64,000 bases of DNA from Rutidosis leptorrhynchoides (taxonomy: Eukaryota; Streptophyta; Magnoliopsida; Asterales; Asteraceae), in contig NC_092336.1 in NCBI RefSeq assembly GCF_046630445.1, positions 301,356,501 to 301,420,500 on the forward strand. Direction: 5' to 3'. Shown here one piece after another: positions 10,669 through 22,429 of the stretch. Numbering within the stretch: position 1 is the first letter of the stretch; every line of letters begins with the position of its first letter. Position numbers and translations under genes: made by a program. Under the pieces are notes generated by a model. It searched no databases. It was given only the letters and a program-made list of their open reading frames with translations, and was not told where the DNA came from.

Positions 10669-13600
10669 CTAACCAAGAATGGCTTTAATTTTAGACTTCT
10701 GATCGTCTGTTAGTGATGTAGGGAAAAGGACTTCAAAAGTAACATACAAATCGCCCTTCTTATTGCTAAAATGCAATGGCATCCCTTCACCTTTGAACTT
10801 CCGTACCTCCTTTGGTTTTGTAATTCCCTGCATTAAGCAAACAAGCTCGTTTGTCAACCAACCAAACAAAATGATGTTGTTTTGGTTTTAAAGTCCCTTT
10901 TGTCAACTATTCCTAGATGCAGATTGAAAGAATATATAGAAATGCGCTAACCTTTGAGCCAATTTGCACTAGGTGCTCATCAAGGTGCGTAATGGTCTTC
11001 TCGAAGCCAACAAGAGCTTGCGCCTAGAAACGTAATGTGTTTTGTCAACGCACATACTCAACTTACACTTTATAGGAGGATAGAAAGCAAGATTATAAGT
11101 CATTAACTGTAAGAGAAATATTACCAAAGTAATAGTGGCAGTTGCATGAAGGTTATTGCCTTCTCTCCTAAACCTGTCATGTGGTGCTGTACGGATACGG
11201 AACTGCACACAATTTAAGATTTACCATTTATTTATCATAAAACTATGTTTCAAACTTATTTACTGTAACACCAAGTTCTCGATAATGACAAACTAACCTT
11301 AAGATCGCCAGGTTCACCATCTATAATTGGTTCACCCTCTTCATAAAAGACCACTTCCTAGGTAAAAAAAAAAAAAAAAAATGTTATAGTCCATTCTCAA
11401 GAGTCAATTGCATCAGTAAGTGCTAACCACTAATCCATTATAAGTTATAAACTGAAGAATAGTAAAATAAGTTATAAACTGAAGAAATCTATTAGCTTAC
11501 TTGACCATCTTGCATTCCTTTCTCAATATCCACAGTGATAAAGTTCCCTTCCCTTTCATACTTTACATTAGGGCACTGCTCGCAGACCTGAAGAAGATAA
11601 GAAGCACAAGTATATTAGCAAGGGCCTTGTGATTCAAATAATAAAATAATAATAATAAAATAAAATACAAGGGCCTTCATAACATGGCATATCACAATTG
11701 ACAATATACCTGTTCCGTCATCTGTTGGAACATCCCAGGACCAATTTGCCTGTGATAAACCTCGTTCCGGCAGTTGCAGCTTCTCTTTCCAGGAGCTGGT
11801 TTTAGAATGTTCTTCTCCCTCCAAACCTGATTATATTTAAACATTAATTTACAAAACAAAAAAACACAAGAAAAGAGAACCTAGAATACCGAGAAAGCAC
11901 AATAGCGATATGAACAATATCACAAATATAAAAAACTTATTTGATATTCTACACTTTTCTAATCCAGTTAATAAAGTTATTACCTTTAGTGAGCCTCCCA
12001 TGTACAGATCCTCCAATGTTGCATCCAAGTCAACAATTACATCATCACCTTTGGCTACTCTCTCCTCCTCTTCTTCTTCTCTACCACCACCACCAAAAAA
12101 CCTGCATAACGTTTCAAGTGTGAATACCTGCTTATAAATTGGTAGCTGCTTAACGAAAAGAGAATAATAATCGACAGCAGTTCCTAGGTTTACCAATGGA
12201 AGAGCTAAGAAACCTATAAGGTAAGGCTAACATAAAAAGAAAGAAATAATAAGTAATGTAACAACAATTAGAAAGCTATATAAATGTACAATTATCAATA
12301 ATGTTATCTTCTGTATAGCTACAAAAGCAGCTGTATGGTCTCGAATGAAGAAATGTAGTATTACCTCAGCAAAGAGACTCCTCCAATAAAACTATAGGGC
12401 CACGAAAAGTTGCTCGCTAACTGAAGTGTGTAAGATACTATGATGCATCTCCTAAAAAACTTATGTACTACCTAAAAAATTGTAGTTAACACCTTGAATA
12501 AACAAATAAGCATAGACTAACTATATGACCAAAATAAGATTTGATTAATGAACTCTCCAAGACATATGTACCTAAGAAGTGAAATGTCTAAAAACGGAAA
12601 ATTTATCATTGCAACTTGCATGTATGATGTCTTTGTTTCACAAAATTAAAACATCTAAATGAGCACATTAATTAATTTTAGTTATCGTTAAATGCCTAAA
12701 TTACTCTTCGAGAACGATAGAATTGGGAAATCCGTAGACCTAAATTGATATCATAGATAATTTGAAATGACAAATAATGGACAAAAACAAAGATTTTTTT
12801 ACCATAAATATTCAAGCTTTAAAAGGGAAAATAATGCAAGTAATATGGGCACTTCAAAGTGAGGCGTATCAAGATCTAGGGAATACGTTGATTTTCATTC
12901 CAATAATCAACTCCTTAGCATTTGTTCTACAGGATACAGAAGTCAAAGATAAACATCAACGAGATGTTTTTGTGGAATCCTTATGGGCACAACTGTTAGG
13001 ATCCTATTTTCTTGACCTGTTTTGGTATAAAATCCCTCTACTAGACAACAAATAATGATATTTAACCAGAGAAATAGCATAAATAGATAGTAACGGATAA
13101 AATAGTAGTTCAAATAAAGATCTACACTGCTAACTAATAGTGACAAGGGTCAAAGCTACAAATAGGCTATATACTTTCTCAAATGTCCCGATGTCGCTCA
13201 TATACCCATTTGCGTCTCACTGTCGCAATATACTTACAAAAAGTGTACCAATGTCGACATTTCGTTACCGATTACCTGCTGAACCGGTGAATTTAATTAT
13301 TTAACTTTTTTTTTTCATTTTATATGGCTACATATAGGTCATATACTTTCAGTTTTGTTCCGATGTAGGCTATATACTTTCAGTTTTTGTTCCGATGTAT
13401 CACCGACGTGTCGTGACAATTAGAAGTCACGTCATCAATTGTTTTGGTTGCAGGTAAAAAAAGTATAGTGGCTTATATTGGTACACTTTTTGAAAGTATA
13501 TAGCCGACAATGAGACGCAAATGGGTATATGGGCGACATTGGGACATTTGAAAAAGTATATAGCCTATTTGTAGCTTTAACCCAAAACGAAAAATTTCGA

Positions 13601-15733
13601 TCTACAATGCGCCATAATATACACTAAGATTGAAAATTAAGGTTTTGAATCCAAATTGGAGTCAGTGATGTGAGTAATTTAACAATGATAAGATTCAGGA
13701 TTTACGAAAATTGTAAAGATCATAAAGGGTTTAGAATCAGAATCTTGATTAGTGGCAAATACGGATCTTATACTATATAGACATACGATTAGAAAATTTG
13801 GTTGTTCTGCGACGTGGATGACCAATGAGAGAGAGGTTCCACTTGTTCAAACCAATAAGGGTATGCCACGTCTCGACATGTGATGTTCAGCATGGAAATG
13901 TATATTAGAGTTGACCATGAATTATAATGTAATTAATGAGGCTACCATAATGCATGTTTTAGTTCATCAGTTTTAGGTACAATTTCAGTTAACCTTTTCA
14001 TAACTTTGAAATTCAGTTAAATCTTTTTAAGAATCCTATTTCTTGACTTGTTTGGCACACAATCCCTCTATTAGGCAACAATTAACAATACTTCATCAAG
14101 AAATCAGAAAATGGTAAATTAGGATAAAGATAGTAGCATGTATAAATAGTCTATACTGATAATACCCGTTGGAATAGGTGTGACACCCCAAACCCAATAG
14201 TCTCCCCAGCATAAAAACAACCATAGTGAAAATTATTAATAACCTGCAACTTAAGAGTATGCACACGCTTCTAACCTACAAACAATTTGGGAAAATATGT
14301 CACACTCACTCAAAGTAATAATCCCGGCAGCTTTATCAAGACTAAATAGAAACCCAAACACACAGCATAAATTGCCCAAATAAAGGCACAAATCCAACCC
14401 ACTACAACTTTAGAAACCACTGCTTCTATACGAGTATACAACTTGTAATCCCTCAAGCAAGAACTAGCATATTGGCTTAATAACCATCAAAACTTAAAAC
14501 CCAGACCATACAAGGGGCTCACACTTAACTTCTAAATCACATGTAATGCAACAGATGCAAGACAAGATATGTCAAAATAGGAAACTTAGAGCTTGTAAAT
14601 ATTCATAAAAATATTAGATATGCAAAAACCATAATAAAGAAAAACTATGAATATCATTCAGTCTAATCAAGGGAATATATCAACTAAGATGTTATGTCAA
14701 ACAGCAATCTACGCACCAAAAGCCTTTCTGCATCATTGATTCTTCGAAATAAAATATACGGATTGGCATGATACTATGCTAGAGGATTTTATATCTGGTT
14801 TTTGGTCTGGACATTATGCTAAGATGTTAGGTCTGTTTGCTACGGAAATTGTTTTCTAACAAGGTCTATGCAGTCTCATATAATTGATTTTTGAATAACA
14901 AGAAATGAATGCATCATTTCATATTTCCTAATTGAGAAATTTCTGTCATTGTACATGTTCAATTGAAATACTTAAACTCCTATGACTAGTTCTAAACAAA
15001 GATAAAGTTCTATAAGATTCTAAGTTCTAAAGCAACACATTAAGCATTATATGATTATTCTTGATGCTAGCCCACAAACCTGGCAACCACCATGAATATA
15101 AAAATAGGTGACATCAACTAATGATATCTACACTACCAAGCTCCAACATATACTGAAGTCTAAATGCAGAATCTTACGATTTAAATATGTCGTTTATATC
15201 CATTCCTCCACCACCTCCTCCGCCGCCACCAGCAGCATGCTGTTTCAACCCATCTTCGCCATATCTATCATAAATACTCCTCTTCTCACTGTTTGACAGC
15301 ACTTCATAAGCTGAAAAATAAACAACAATACAAATATTAACTTATTCTTCTATACACTCAAATTATAAACTACATACAAAGCCAAAGCATATATATATTA
15401 CCATTGTTAATCTCAGCAAATTTCTTATTAGCATCTTCATTTCCTTGATTCTTATCTGGATGATATTTTAAGGCTAGCTTTCTATATGACCGTTTGATCT
15501 GATCGTCTGACGCTCCTTTCGGAACTTGAAGTATATCATAATAACTCTTACTGCAACAATAAAATGAAAGAATTATACATAAAATTAACCACGGAAATAT
15601 ATACAAATTACTCCATAATAAATTGAACCGCATAAATGAGATAAAAAAACGATATCGACACTTACGCTGCACTAGCGATTAGTAAAACTGATAAATAGAT
15701 CAAAACGAATAGTTTCGATCTGAAATGCGCCAT
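10669..15733 (-). CDS. ERDJ3B: ER-lumenal DnaJ-family chaperone ERdj3B (ten exons)
   Basis: Exons by + coordinates, in translation order: 15666-15733, 15402-15550, 15178-15310, 11984-12101, 11710-11826, 11501-11587, 11298-11357, 11125-11202, 10952-11023, 10669-10827. All junctions are GT/AG and the frame stays open for 346 codons, which to my knowledge is also the length of the Arabidopsis protein. Residues 1-23 form a signal peptide ([16 protein letters not shown]). The J domain follows from KSYYDILQ, with HPD at 53-55. Next come a Gly run (100-108), an acidic run (125-130), a Cys-bearing insert ([24 protein letters not shown]) and two substrate-binding beta domains up to [14 protein letters not shown]. 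The family works with BiP and SDF2 in folding secreted proteins and surface immune receptors. There is no KDEL signal, as is usual for this family. All key residues are present and the gene looks functional. Intron 3 is unusually long (3.1 kb) because of insertions and a self-duplication. Confidence 0.93.
12999..13146. repeat. Copy 1 of an intron-3 direct repeat
   Basis: This stretch (gatcctattttcttgacctg, then aatccctctactagacaaca) is repeated with mismatches at 14031-14165, an offset of about 1030 bp. It ends in acactgctaactaatagtg, which resembles the end of ERdj3B exon 1 read on the plus strand. It is therefore probably the edge of the duplicated 5' part of the gene, next to the MITE. Confidence 0.55.
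13147..13583. mobile_element. MITE with long terminal inverted repeats
   Basis: The ends are gggtcaaagctacaaatagg on the left and the complement of gggttaaagctacaaatagg on the right. The inverted match continues with mismatches for about 110 bp on each side. The middle has two direct copies of a ggctatatactttcag phrase. No coding capacity is present. No clear target duplication was seen (flanks tgacaa and aaaacg), so the superfamily is left open. It lies inside the duplicated copy of ERdj3B exon 1. Confidence 0.85.
13584..13930 (-). repeat. Duplicated ERdj3B promoter and start of exon 1 inside intron 3
   Basis: Read on the minus strand, this copies 15705-16040: the promoter, the 5' leader, the ATG (in gcgccat near 13610) and about the first eleven codons, after which the MITE interrupts it. 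Identity is roughly 75-80 per cent by eye. Shared landmarks in order are tgatgttcagca, a CCACGTC box, ccacttgtt, the CCAAT box with gacgtgg, and ATGGCGCAT. Exons 2 and 3 have no counterpart here. Confidence 0.8.
14031..14165. repeat. Copy 2 of the intron-3 direct repeat
   Basis: This matches 12999-13146 in the same direction (gaatcctatttcttgacttg, then aatccctctattaggcaaca). It lies beyond the duplicated promoter. The pair therefore brackets it and probably marks the breakpoints of the tandem duplication. Confidence 0.55.
14166..15177. other. Remainder of ERdj3B intron 3
   Basis: No gene or clear mobile-element end was recognised. It begins with gtgacaccccaaaccc (about 14180), a phrase like the start of some LTRs, but no matching end was found. 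Confidence 0.35.
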
Positions 15734-16040
15734 TGTATACACGCCGATGAAAAATTAGGGTTCCAAATCCAAAATTGAAGCTAGTATCTTGAGTAATTTG
15801 ATATTAATAAGATTGATTATGGATACACTAGCAATGTGAAGATCAAAAATGGTTTGGAATCAAAATCTCGACTGGCGCTAAAGACGGAGTTTATAGTATT
15901 GGAAAATATGGTTGTTTTGAGACGTGGATCTAACCAATGAGAAAGAGGTTCCACTTGTTTAGACGAATAAGGATACGCCACGTCTCCGCAAGTGATGTTC
16001 AGCAGGAAAGTGCAAATTAGAGTTGACCGTGGACTAAAAA
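15734..16040 (-). promoter_or_regulatory. ERdj3B promoter with CCAAT and CCACGTC boxes
   Basis: On the minus strand a TATA box (tataaact, + 15888-15895) lies about 155 bases before the ATG. Upstream of it are a CCAAT box coupled to a CACGTC core (gacgtggatctaaccaat, + 15921-15938) and a second CCACGTC (+ 15978-15984). CCAAT plus CCACG is the composition of plant ER-stress response elements bound by bZIP factors with NF-Y, although the spacing here is not the textbook one. That fits a chaperone induced by the unfolded protein response. The same boxes are kept in the duplicated copy. Confidence 0.55.
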
Positions 16041-17122
16041 ATCATAAAATAAAATGAGCTGAGGCTCAAACGGTATGAAAGTTGGCCCATTCATTGGGCC
16101 CTTATGGGTTTTCGGTACTTGATTCGGTTCGTTATTTTTTCGTAAAAAACCGGTTAACTGGGAACTGTCCAACACCGAGCCCGTTTGACAATTTAAGCAT
16201 TTATCTATCTATCTATATCCATCTATCTATTCTTTTAAATAAGTTGAAGATGACGATACCTAACTCACGATATGAAAGCGACTATTGGGTATATTTGTAA
16301 TATACATATTATGTTTTGAATTTGACTATTACTCATATTAATTATAATTAATATTAATAATTAAATTTAAAAATGAGTAATTTGAGCTATTTAGGATGTT
16401 TAATTGGGGATATATGTAATTTTAATGTTTAAAAAAGGTATATATGATAATCACTCAATCTATATCTATATCTATCTATATATCTATATCTATATCTATA
16501 TATACATTATATAAATCATCTACTATTATGTTAACGTGTCAACTCTTCATTTATTCTTGCCACGTGTCATTTTATTGTTCTTCCCATTTATTTTAATTGA
16601 GTTTCTCAAATAAGGAAACTATTCATATTCTAAACAAAATACAATTACTTTAAATATTAAACTAATTTAATAAAATAATATAAACAAAAATGTAAGTAAC
16701 ATGAACAATAGAACTTCATATGTGGCTATGGATGGTAATGGATCGGATATTGATCGGATGACGTCGTATCCATATCCATATCCATATCCATATCCATTTA
16801 GATTTTGTTCATTCATATCCATATCCATATCCATATCCATTTAATTTCACTTCATCCATCCATATTCATATCCAATGAATTAAGCGAGTTAATGGATATC
16901 CTGATATTAAAAAAATGTTACAATATTTCCTAATATGTGATGAAAACAAAAACGTGGTATAGCAAAAATAAATATAACATCACATAATTAAATCTATCCA
17001 CAAGAATGTGTAATCATTGTTGAATATAGAATACAATTTCATGAATTTGCCATTAAACATAGATTATGAAAAATTAATTGTTAAATATACGTGTTTTATC
17101 GTAATATATCATAGTTATTCCG
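16041..17122. other. Intergenic DNA with short simple repeats
   Basis: Three microsatellite tracts are present: (tcta)n at 16201-16232, tctata-type repeats at 16459-16504, and a tccata hexamer array at 16768-16866. No gene was recognised. Phrases such as gccacgtgtcatttt near 16558 are common near Helitron-type ends but no terminus could be placed. Confidence 0.5.
16768..16866 (+). repeat. tccata hexamer microsatellite, interrupted
   Basis: Runs of tatccatatccatatcc occur in two blocks (16768-16796 and 16815-16840) with diverged copies around them. Confidence 0.85.
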
Positions 17123-17988
<866 letters not shown>

Positions 17989-18683
17989 ATGATATTCATT
18001 ATTATTTTGGTTTATTATTCGTTCAACGCAGCATCATTTGCTTCTTCCTCAAAGTTAGCAATTCTATGCGTTGGTACCAGAATTTCTGCGGGGATTACTG
18101 CCTCAGAGCCATACACCAAACTAAAAGGTGTTTCCCCTGTACTCTTTTTGAAAGTTGTGCGATGTGCCCACAGTACATTGGGTAATTCATCTACCCAACC
18201 AGTTCGCTTTTCGCATAATCTCTTTTTAATACCGCTTACTATATCACGATTGGTTACTTCTCATAAACCATTAGCCTGTGGGTGCGCTACTGATGTAAAC
18301 TTTTGTATTATATTTAAATCAGTGCACCATGTTTTGAAAGGATCTTTCGCTATTTGTGCGCCGTTATCGCTAACCAATTCTCGCGGAATGCCAAATCTGC
18401 AAACAATGTATTCCCATACAAAATTTCGCACTTGCACACCAGTAATAGTGCGAACCGCCTTAGCTTCAACCCATTTGGTAAAATAATCGATTGCCACAAT
18501 CAGGAACTTAACATTGCCAGGCCCCGCAGGAAATGGCCCTACAATATCAATAGCCCATTTGTAAAATGGCCATGGCGATTTAACATGAATCATATCATGC
18601 CGCGGCATTCGATTCTGCGGGGCAGGCCTTTGGCAACTTTTACAGTGTTTAACAATTTTCGCCACGTCGCGGTATAGGGATGG
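17989..18683 (-). mobile_element. Tat-lineage integrase region (partial)
   Basis: The zinc-binding end (CKSCQRPAPQ) and the catalytic core are visible (WAIDIVGPFPAGPG, FTKWVEAKAV, VSDNGAQIA). Further integrase-like sequence continues left to about 18010. The C-terminal part and the 3' LTR are lost at 17989. Confidence 0.85.
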
Positions 18684-21233
18684 CTAAAAGTATCCCATAC
18701 GCATAATTTTTACTGCGATAGTTTTGTAGCCTGAATGCAGTGCACAAGTACCATTATGCACTTCTTCTACAATCATTTCTGCCTCAATTGGGCCAACACA
18801 TCGCATCATTGGTCCGCAGTACGATTTGCGATATAGGATATCATTTTGGATGATATACATTGGTGCCGGCTCTCTTACTAAACGAGCTTCGCGGCTATCA
18901 TCTGGCAGAATATCATTGCGGATATATTGCAGGATTGGCTCCATCCAATTTGGCTGTACTTCTGTAATAGATGCGACCATTAAGTCACTATCTGCTGACT
19001 TACTTGGTAATTCCTCAACCCATACTTGTTTTTGAAAGTGCGAAAACGTTAAAGCGGCCAATTTGCTCAAAGCATCCGCCTTCTTGTTTTGACTTCTTGG
19101 CACTTGCGCAAGTTCAAAATGCTCGAAACACGCTGCCATTTCTTTCAATAACTGTAAGTATTTCTGTATAGAAGGATCATGTGCTTCAAAAGAGCCATTA
19201 AACTGATTCGCTACTAACTGCGAATCTGTAAATGCACGCAACTTAGTAATATTCATTTTTCGCGAGATATTTAAACCAGCAAGCAATGCTTCATATTCTG
19301 CCTCATTATTTGTCACATCAAAATTAAAACGCAATGCGTACGTATGCTCCTCACCACTTGGGCTTGCCAAAACCAAACCCGCACCTGCACCTTCTACGCA
19401 TGAAGCACCATCAGTAAATAAATCCCAAGTTTCGCCAAGTACCGATTTTAACGCGGTTCTCTCATTGACCACCTCCAACTCTCCAGACATTTCAGCGAGA
19501 TAATCTACCATAACCTGACCTTTTACAGCGCTACGCGGAAGGTAAGATATTTGATAGGCATCTAACTCTACTGCCCATAATGCGAGTCTACCAGATATTT
19601 CTGGCTTTGTTAAGACTTGCTTGATCTGCAGATTAGTTAACACATGCACTGGATGCCCTTGAAAATATCTTCTTAACCTTCGCGATGTTAAAATAAGAGC
19701 ATATACAAACTTTTCAATAGGCGCATAGTTTATTTCACTTCCTGTAAGAGCTTTACTAACAAAATACACCGGATTTTGTATTTTATTCCTTTCCGTGATC
19801 AAAACTGAACCAAAAGCTTCATTTGCCATGGATATATAAAGATAAAGAATTTCGCCATCAACTGGCGCTGTTAGGGTAGGCAAGGTTTTCAACAACTTTT
19901 TCATTTCTTGAAATGCAGTTTCTGCTTCACTGGACCAAACAAAACTTTTTTGCTTCAAACAACCTTTTAGAGTTTTGAAAAACGGCAACTGCCTTTCGGC
20001 AGCTTTAGACAAAAAACGCGTTAACGCGGCCAGTTTTCCTGTCAAACTTTGCACCTCTTTAACCGTTCTTGGTGCGGTCATGTTTTCAATAGCCGCAATC
20101 TTTTTTGGATTAGCCTGAATACCTTGCTCTGTAACAAGATATCCCAAAAACTTTCCTTCAGTTTCACCAAAACTGCATTTTAGCGGATTAAGCTTCATGT
20201 TTATATTTCGCAGTGTATCAAATGTTTCGCGCATATCTTCAATAATCTGCTCTTGCGTTGTGCTTTTTATCACCAAATCATCTATATAGGCTTCGAGATT
20301 ACGCCCGATTTGTTTGTCAAACGCGGTATCAATCAAACGTTGATATATCGCACCCGCATTGATTAAACCAAAAGGCATCATTATATAGCAATATATGCCT
20401 TTACCCGTATGAAATGCTGTTTTATCTGCGCCTTCTTGAGCCATTGGAATCTGATGATAACCTCTTGCCGCATCCAGAAAACATTTATACGGAAAAGCAT
20501 GCAAAGATTCCACTTTCAAATCAATTTCTGGAAGCGGATAGTTATCCTTAGGGCACGCTTTATTCAAATCTTTGTAATCAATACATATTCTCCAAGAACC
20601 ATCAGGTTTTTTCACCAACACTGGATTCGCGATCCATGATTGGTATTGAACTTCGCGCAATATTCCAGCCCTCACCAATTTTGTTACCTCATCGCACAGC
20701 CATTTTACGCGATCTGGGGCCATACCCCTTCGCTTTTGTACTACAGGTTTTAGGGTTGGATTTACATTGAGCCTTTGTTCCGCAATATGTCGTGGAACAC
20801 CGGTCATATCATTTTCGCACCAAGCGAAAACATCCTTGTACTGAACAAGTAATTGTACAATTTGTTTTCTAGTGTCCGCACTAACATTGCGTCCCACTTT
20901 AATTTTATGTTCAGGATATGCAGGACTAATTATTTCCATATTATCTGCATCATCAGCGATTTCTTGTCCTGCACTTTTTACGTTAACAGCCGTACAAATG
21001 GGCATGATGCTCATTGAACATATTGTGGCAATCCCTTTATATGTTGGAAACTTAATCATGCCATGAATTTTAGATGGGATAATTCCAAATTTACTTATAG
21101 CGGTTCTTCCCAGCAGCATGTTATAGCGAGATGAGGCTCGCATAACATAAAAATCTAAACGCACTTGCCGCGCGAAAGCTTCATCATTTACATCAGCTAA
21201 CTCAATGTCTAAAGGCAAAATGCCTATAGGCAA
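18684..21233 (-). mobile_element. Tat-lineage pol: protease end, RT and dual RNase H (long open stretch)
   Basis: This 849-codon stretch begins in the protease C-terminus (YNMLLGRTAISKFGIIPS). It carries RT motifs (GSWRICIDYKDLNKACPKD, then MPFGLINAGA and YIDDLVIKS), the usual Gypsy RNase H (SKALTGSEINYAPIEKF) and a second RNase H with LFTDGAS and NNEAEYEALLAGL. It is unusually well preserved for a truncated element, which suggests a fairly recent insertion. It is part of a fossil and not a host gene. Confidence 0.9.
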
Positions 21234-21735
21234 TGAAGATTCTCCCGCGAAACCAGTTAGCGAAACCGTAGTTGGCTGTAGGTTTGCTTTAATACTCTCT
21301 GACAGTTGAATGAAACATTACTCATAAACAATATCAACGCTGCTGCCATTATCAATATGAACTTTCATTATTGTAATTCCAGCGTCTGCGATTTTGCATG
21401 ATATTACTATCTGCATTTCGGAGAAATCATCGCTCTGCATTTTAGGGAAACTAATTGGCGCAAATTGCCAATTTTGATACATTTTAGCGGATTTTCACTT
21501 TTTTCCCCTCTTTTGGGCATTCACTCGTACAGCGACCACTACATCGCTATCATTTCCAACATTATTCATTGTTCTAAGCAATCGAGCAACTTATCGCTGA
21601 TTTTAAATGTATTCGCCTGCAAATCATCAAAACAAAAACACGATTGAAATTAAACTAAGGAATTAATCGTTTGATAGCACGAAACAAAAAAATTTCAGTT
21701 TAATTCGTAAAATGTGTCCCATGGATGGCGCCAAT

Positions 21736-22224
21736 TGATCAATCTATGATTAGCGATGTTACTTAATTAAGAATTGAGTGCAATAATAAAGATGGAGGAT
21801 GGAATGTTTGATGATTATTTTGGGCCCCGATGATCGTCTTTCACTTTAACTATCAAGTGATCAACCACCCCGACCCGGTCTTGATTGTTAATTAGCATGA
21901 TTCACTTTAACTCAATGTGGAAATTCCTTGGGCAAAGTCACAAGTGAAAATCACAAAGGCTTGGGCAAATGGCATAGAATCAACAACCTATAAATGAGAG
22001 GCCATGCTCCTTATTTATAGTATTCGAGGTATCCGCGGTCTGCGAATTACTTAACTATCCGCGGAAACTCAGCGGATTAAACTGCAGTCCTTTATTTGTG
22101 CAGAAATATAGCTATTGTACTTATTTTCAGCGAATATTTCATAATTTTGCCTTATAGTTCGCGTAATTCTGCTTTTAGCTTTTAGCAAATAAAATATACA
22201 TATACAATGCTATGTATATGATCA
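21736..22224 (-). mobile_element. Probable 5' LTR of the Tat-lineage element
   Basis: On the minus strand it would start TGATCATATACATAGC at 22224 and end ...GATTGATCA at 21736. It is followed by attggcgccatcc, a plausible primer-binding site of the tggcgcc type. A TATA box (ctataaataagg, near + 22010-22022) lies inside. The length, about 490 bp, is short but possible. The right side abuts C1 internal sequence. Confidence 0.5.
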
Positions 22225-22429
22225 CCTGTATTTAAAGAATCCTGATGATTCTGTTTCTGCTGAAATCTTTAGCGAATACCTTACTCCTTAATCGCTCTAA
22301 ATCATTGTAAATGAATTTCTTCATCACACTTTGAATTTAAAATTCTAAGATATTATCGTATCTTTCATTGTAAATATCCTCAATATTTCTGAAGATATCT
22401 TTATAAATATTCTTGTCCGATATTAATTA
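22225..22429 (+). mobile_element. Non-autonomous element C1, internal fragment
   Basis: It matches the 3' internal region of C2 near 38900-39100: the phrase aagaatcctgatgattctg, then attctaagatattatcgtat and the repeated tttctgaagatat phrase. It carries the edge of a PABP-like fragment (KNPDDSVSAEIFSEYL). It is cut on the left by the Tat element and on the right by the solo LTR at 22430. Confidence 0.75.

Larger units (their letters stand above)
17989..21735 (-). mobile_element. Ty3/Gypsy Tat-lineage element, internal region (fossil)
   Basis: Read on the minus strand, the order is end of protease, reverse transcriptase, RNase H, a second archaeal-type RNase H, and integrase. Two RNase H domains mark the Tat (Ogre/Retand) lineage. 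The gag part is essentially absent: only about 0.5 kb separates the primer site near 21720-21735 from the protease. The left side ends abruptly at 17989 within or after the integrase region, against the C1 LTR piece. The element is truncated and broken, with a few interruptions in pol. Confidence 0.85.

Noticed and set aside
12777-13055. 92-codon plus-strand frame in ERdj3B intron 3
   Set aside because: No recognised family, AT-driven composition, and its end overlaps the intron direct repeat without frame conservation in the second copy.
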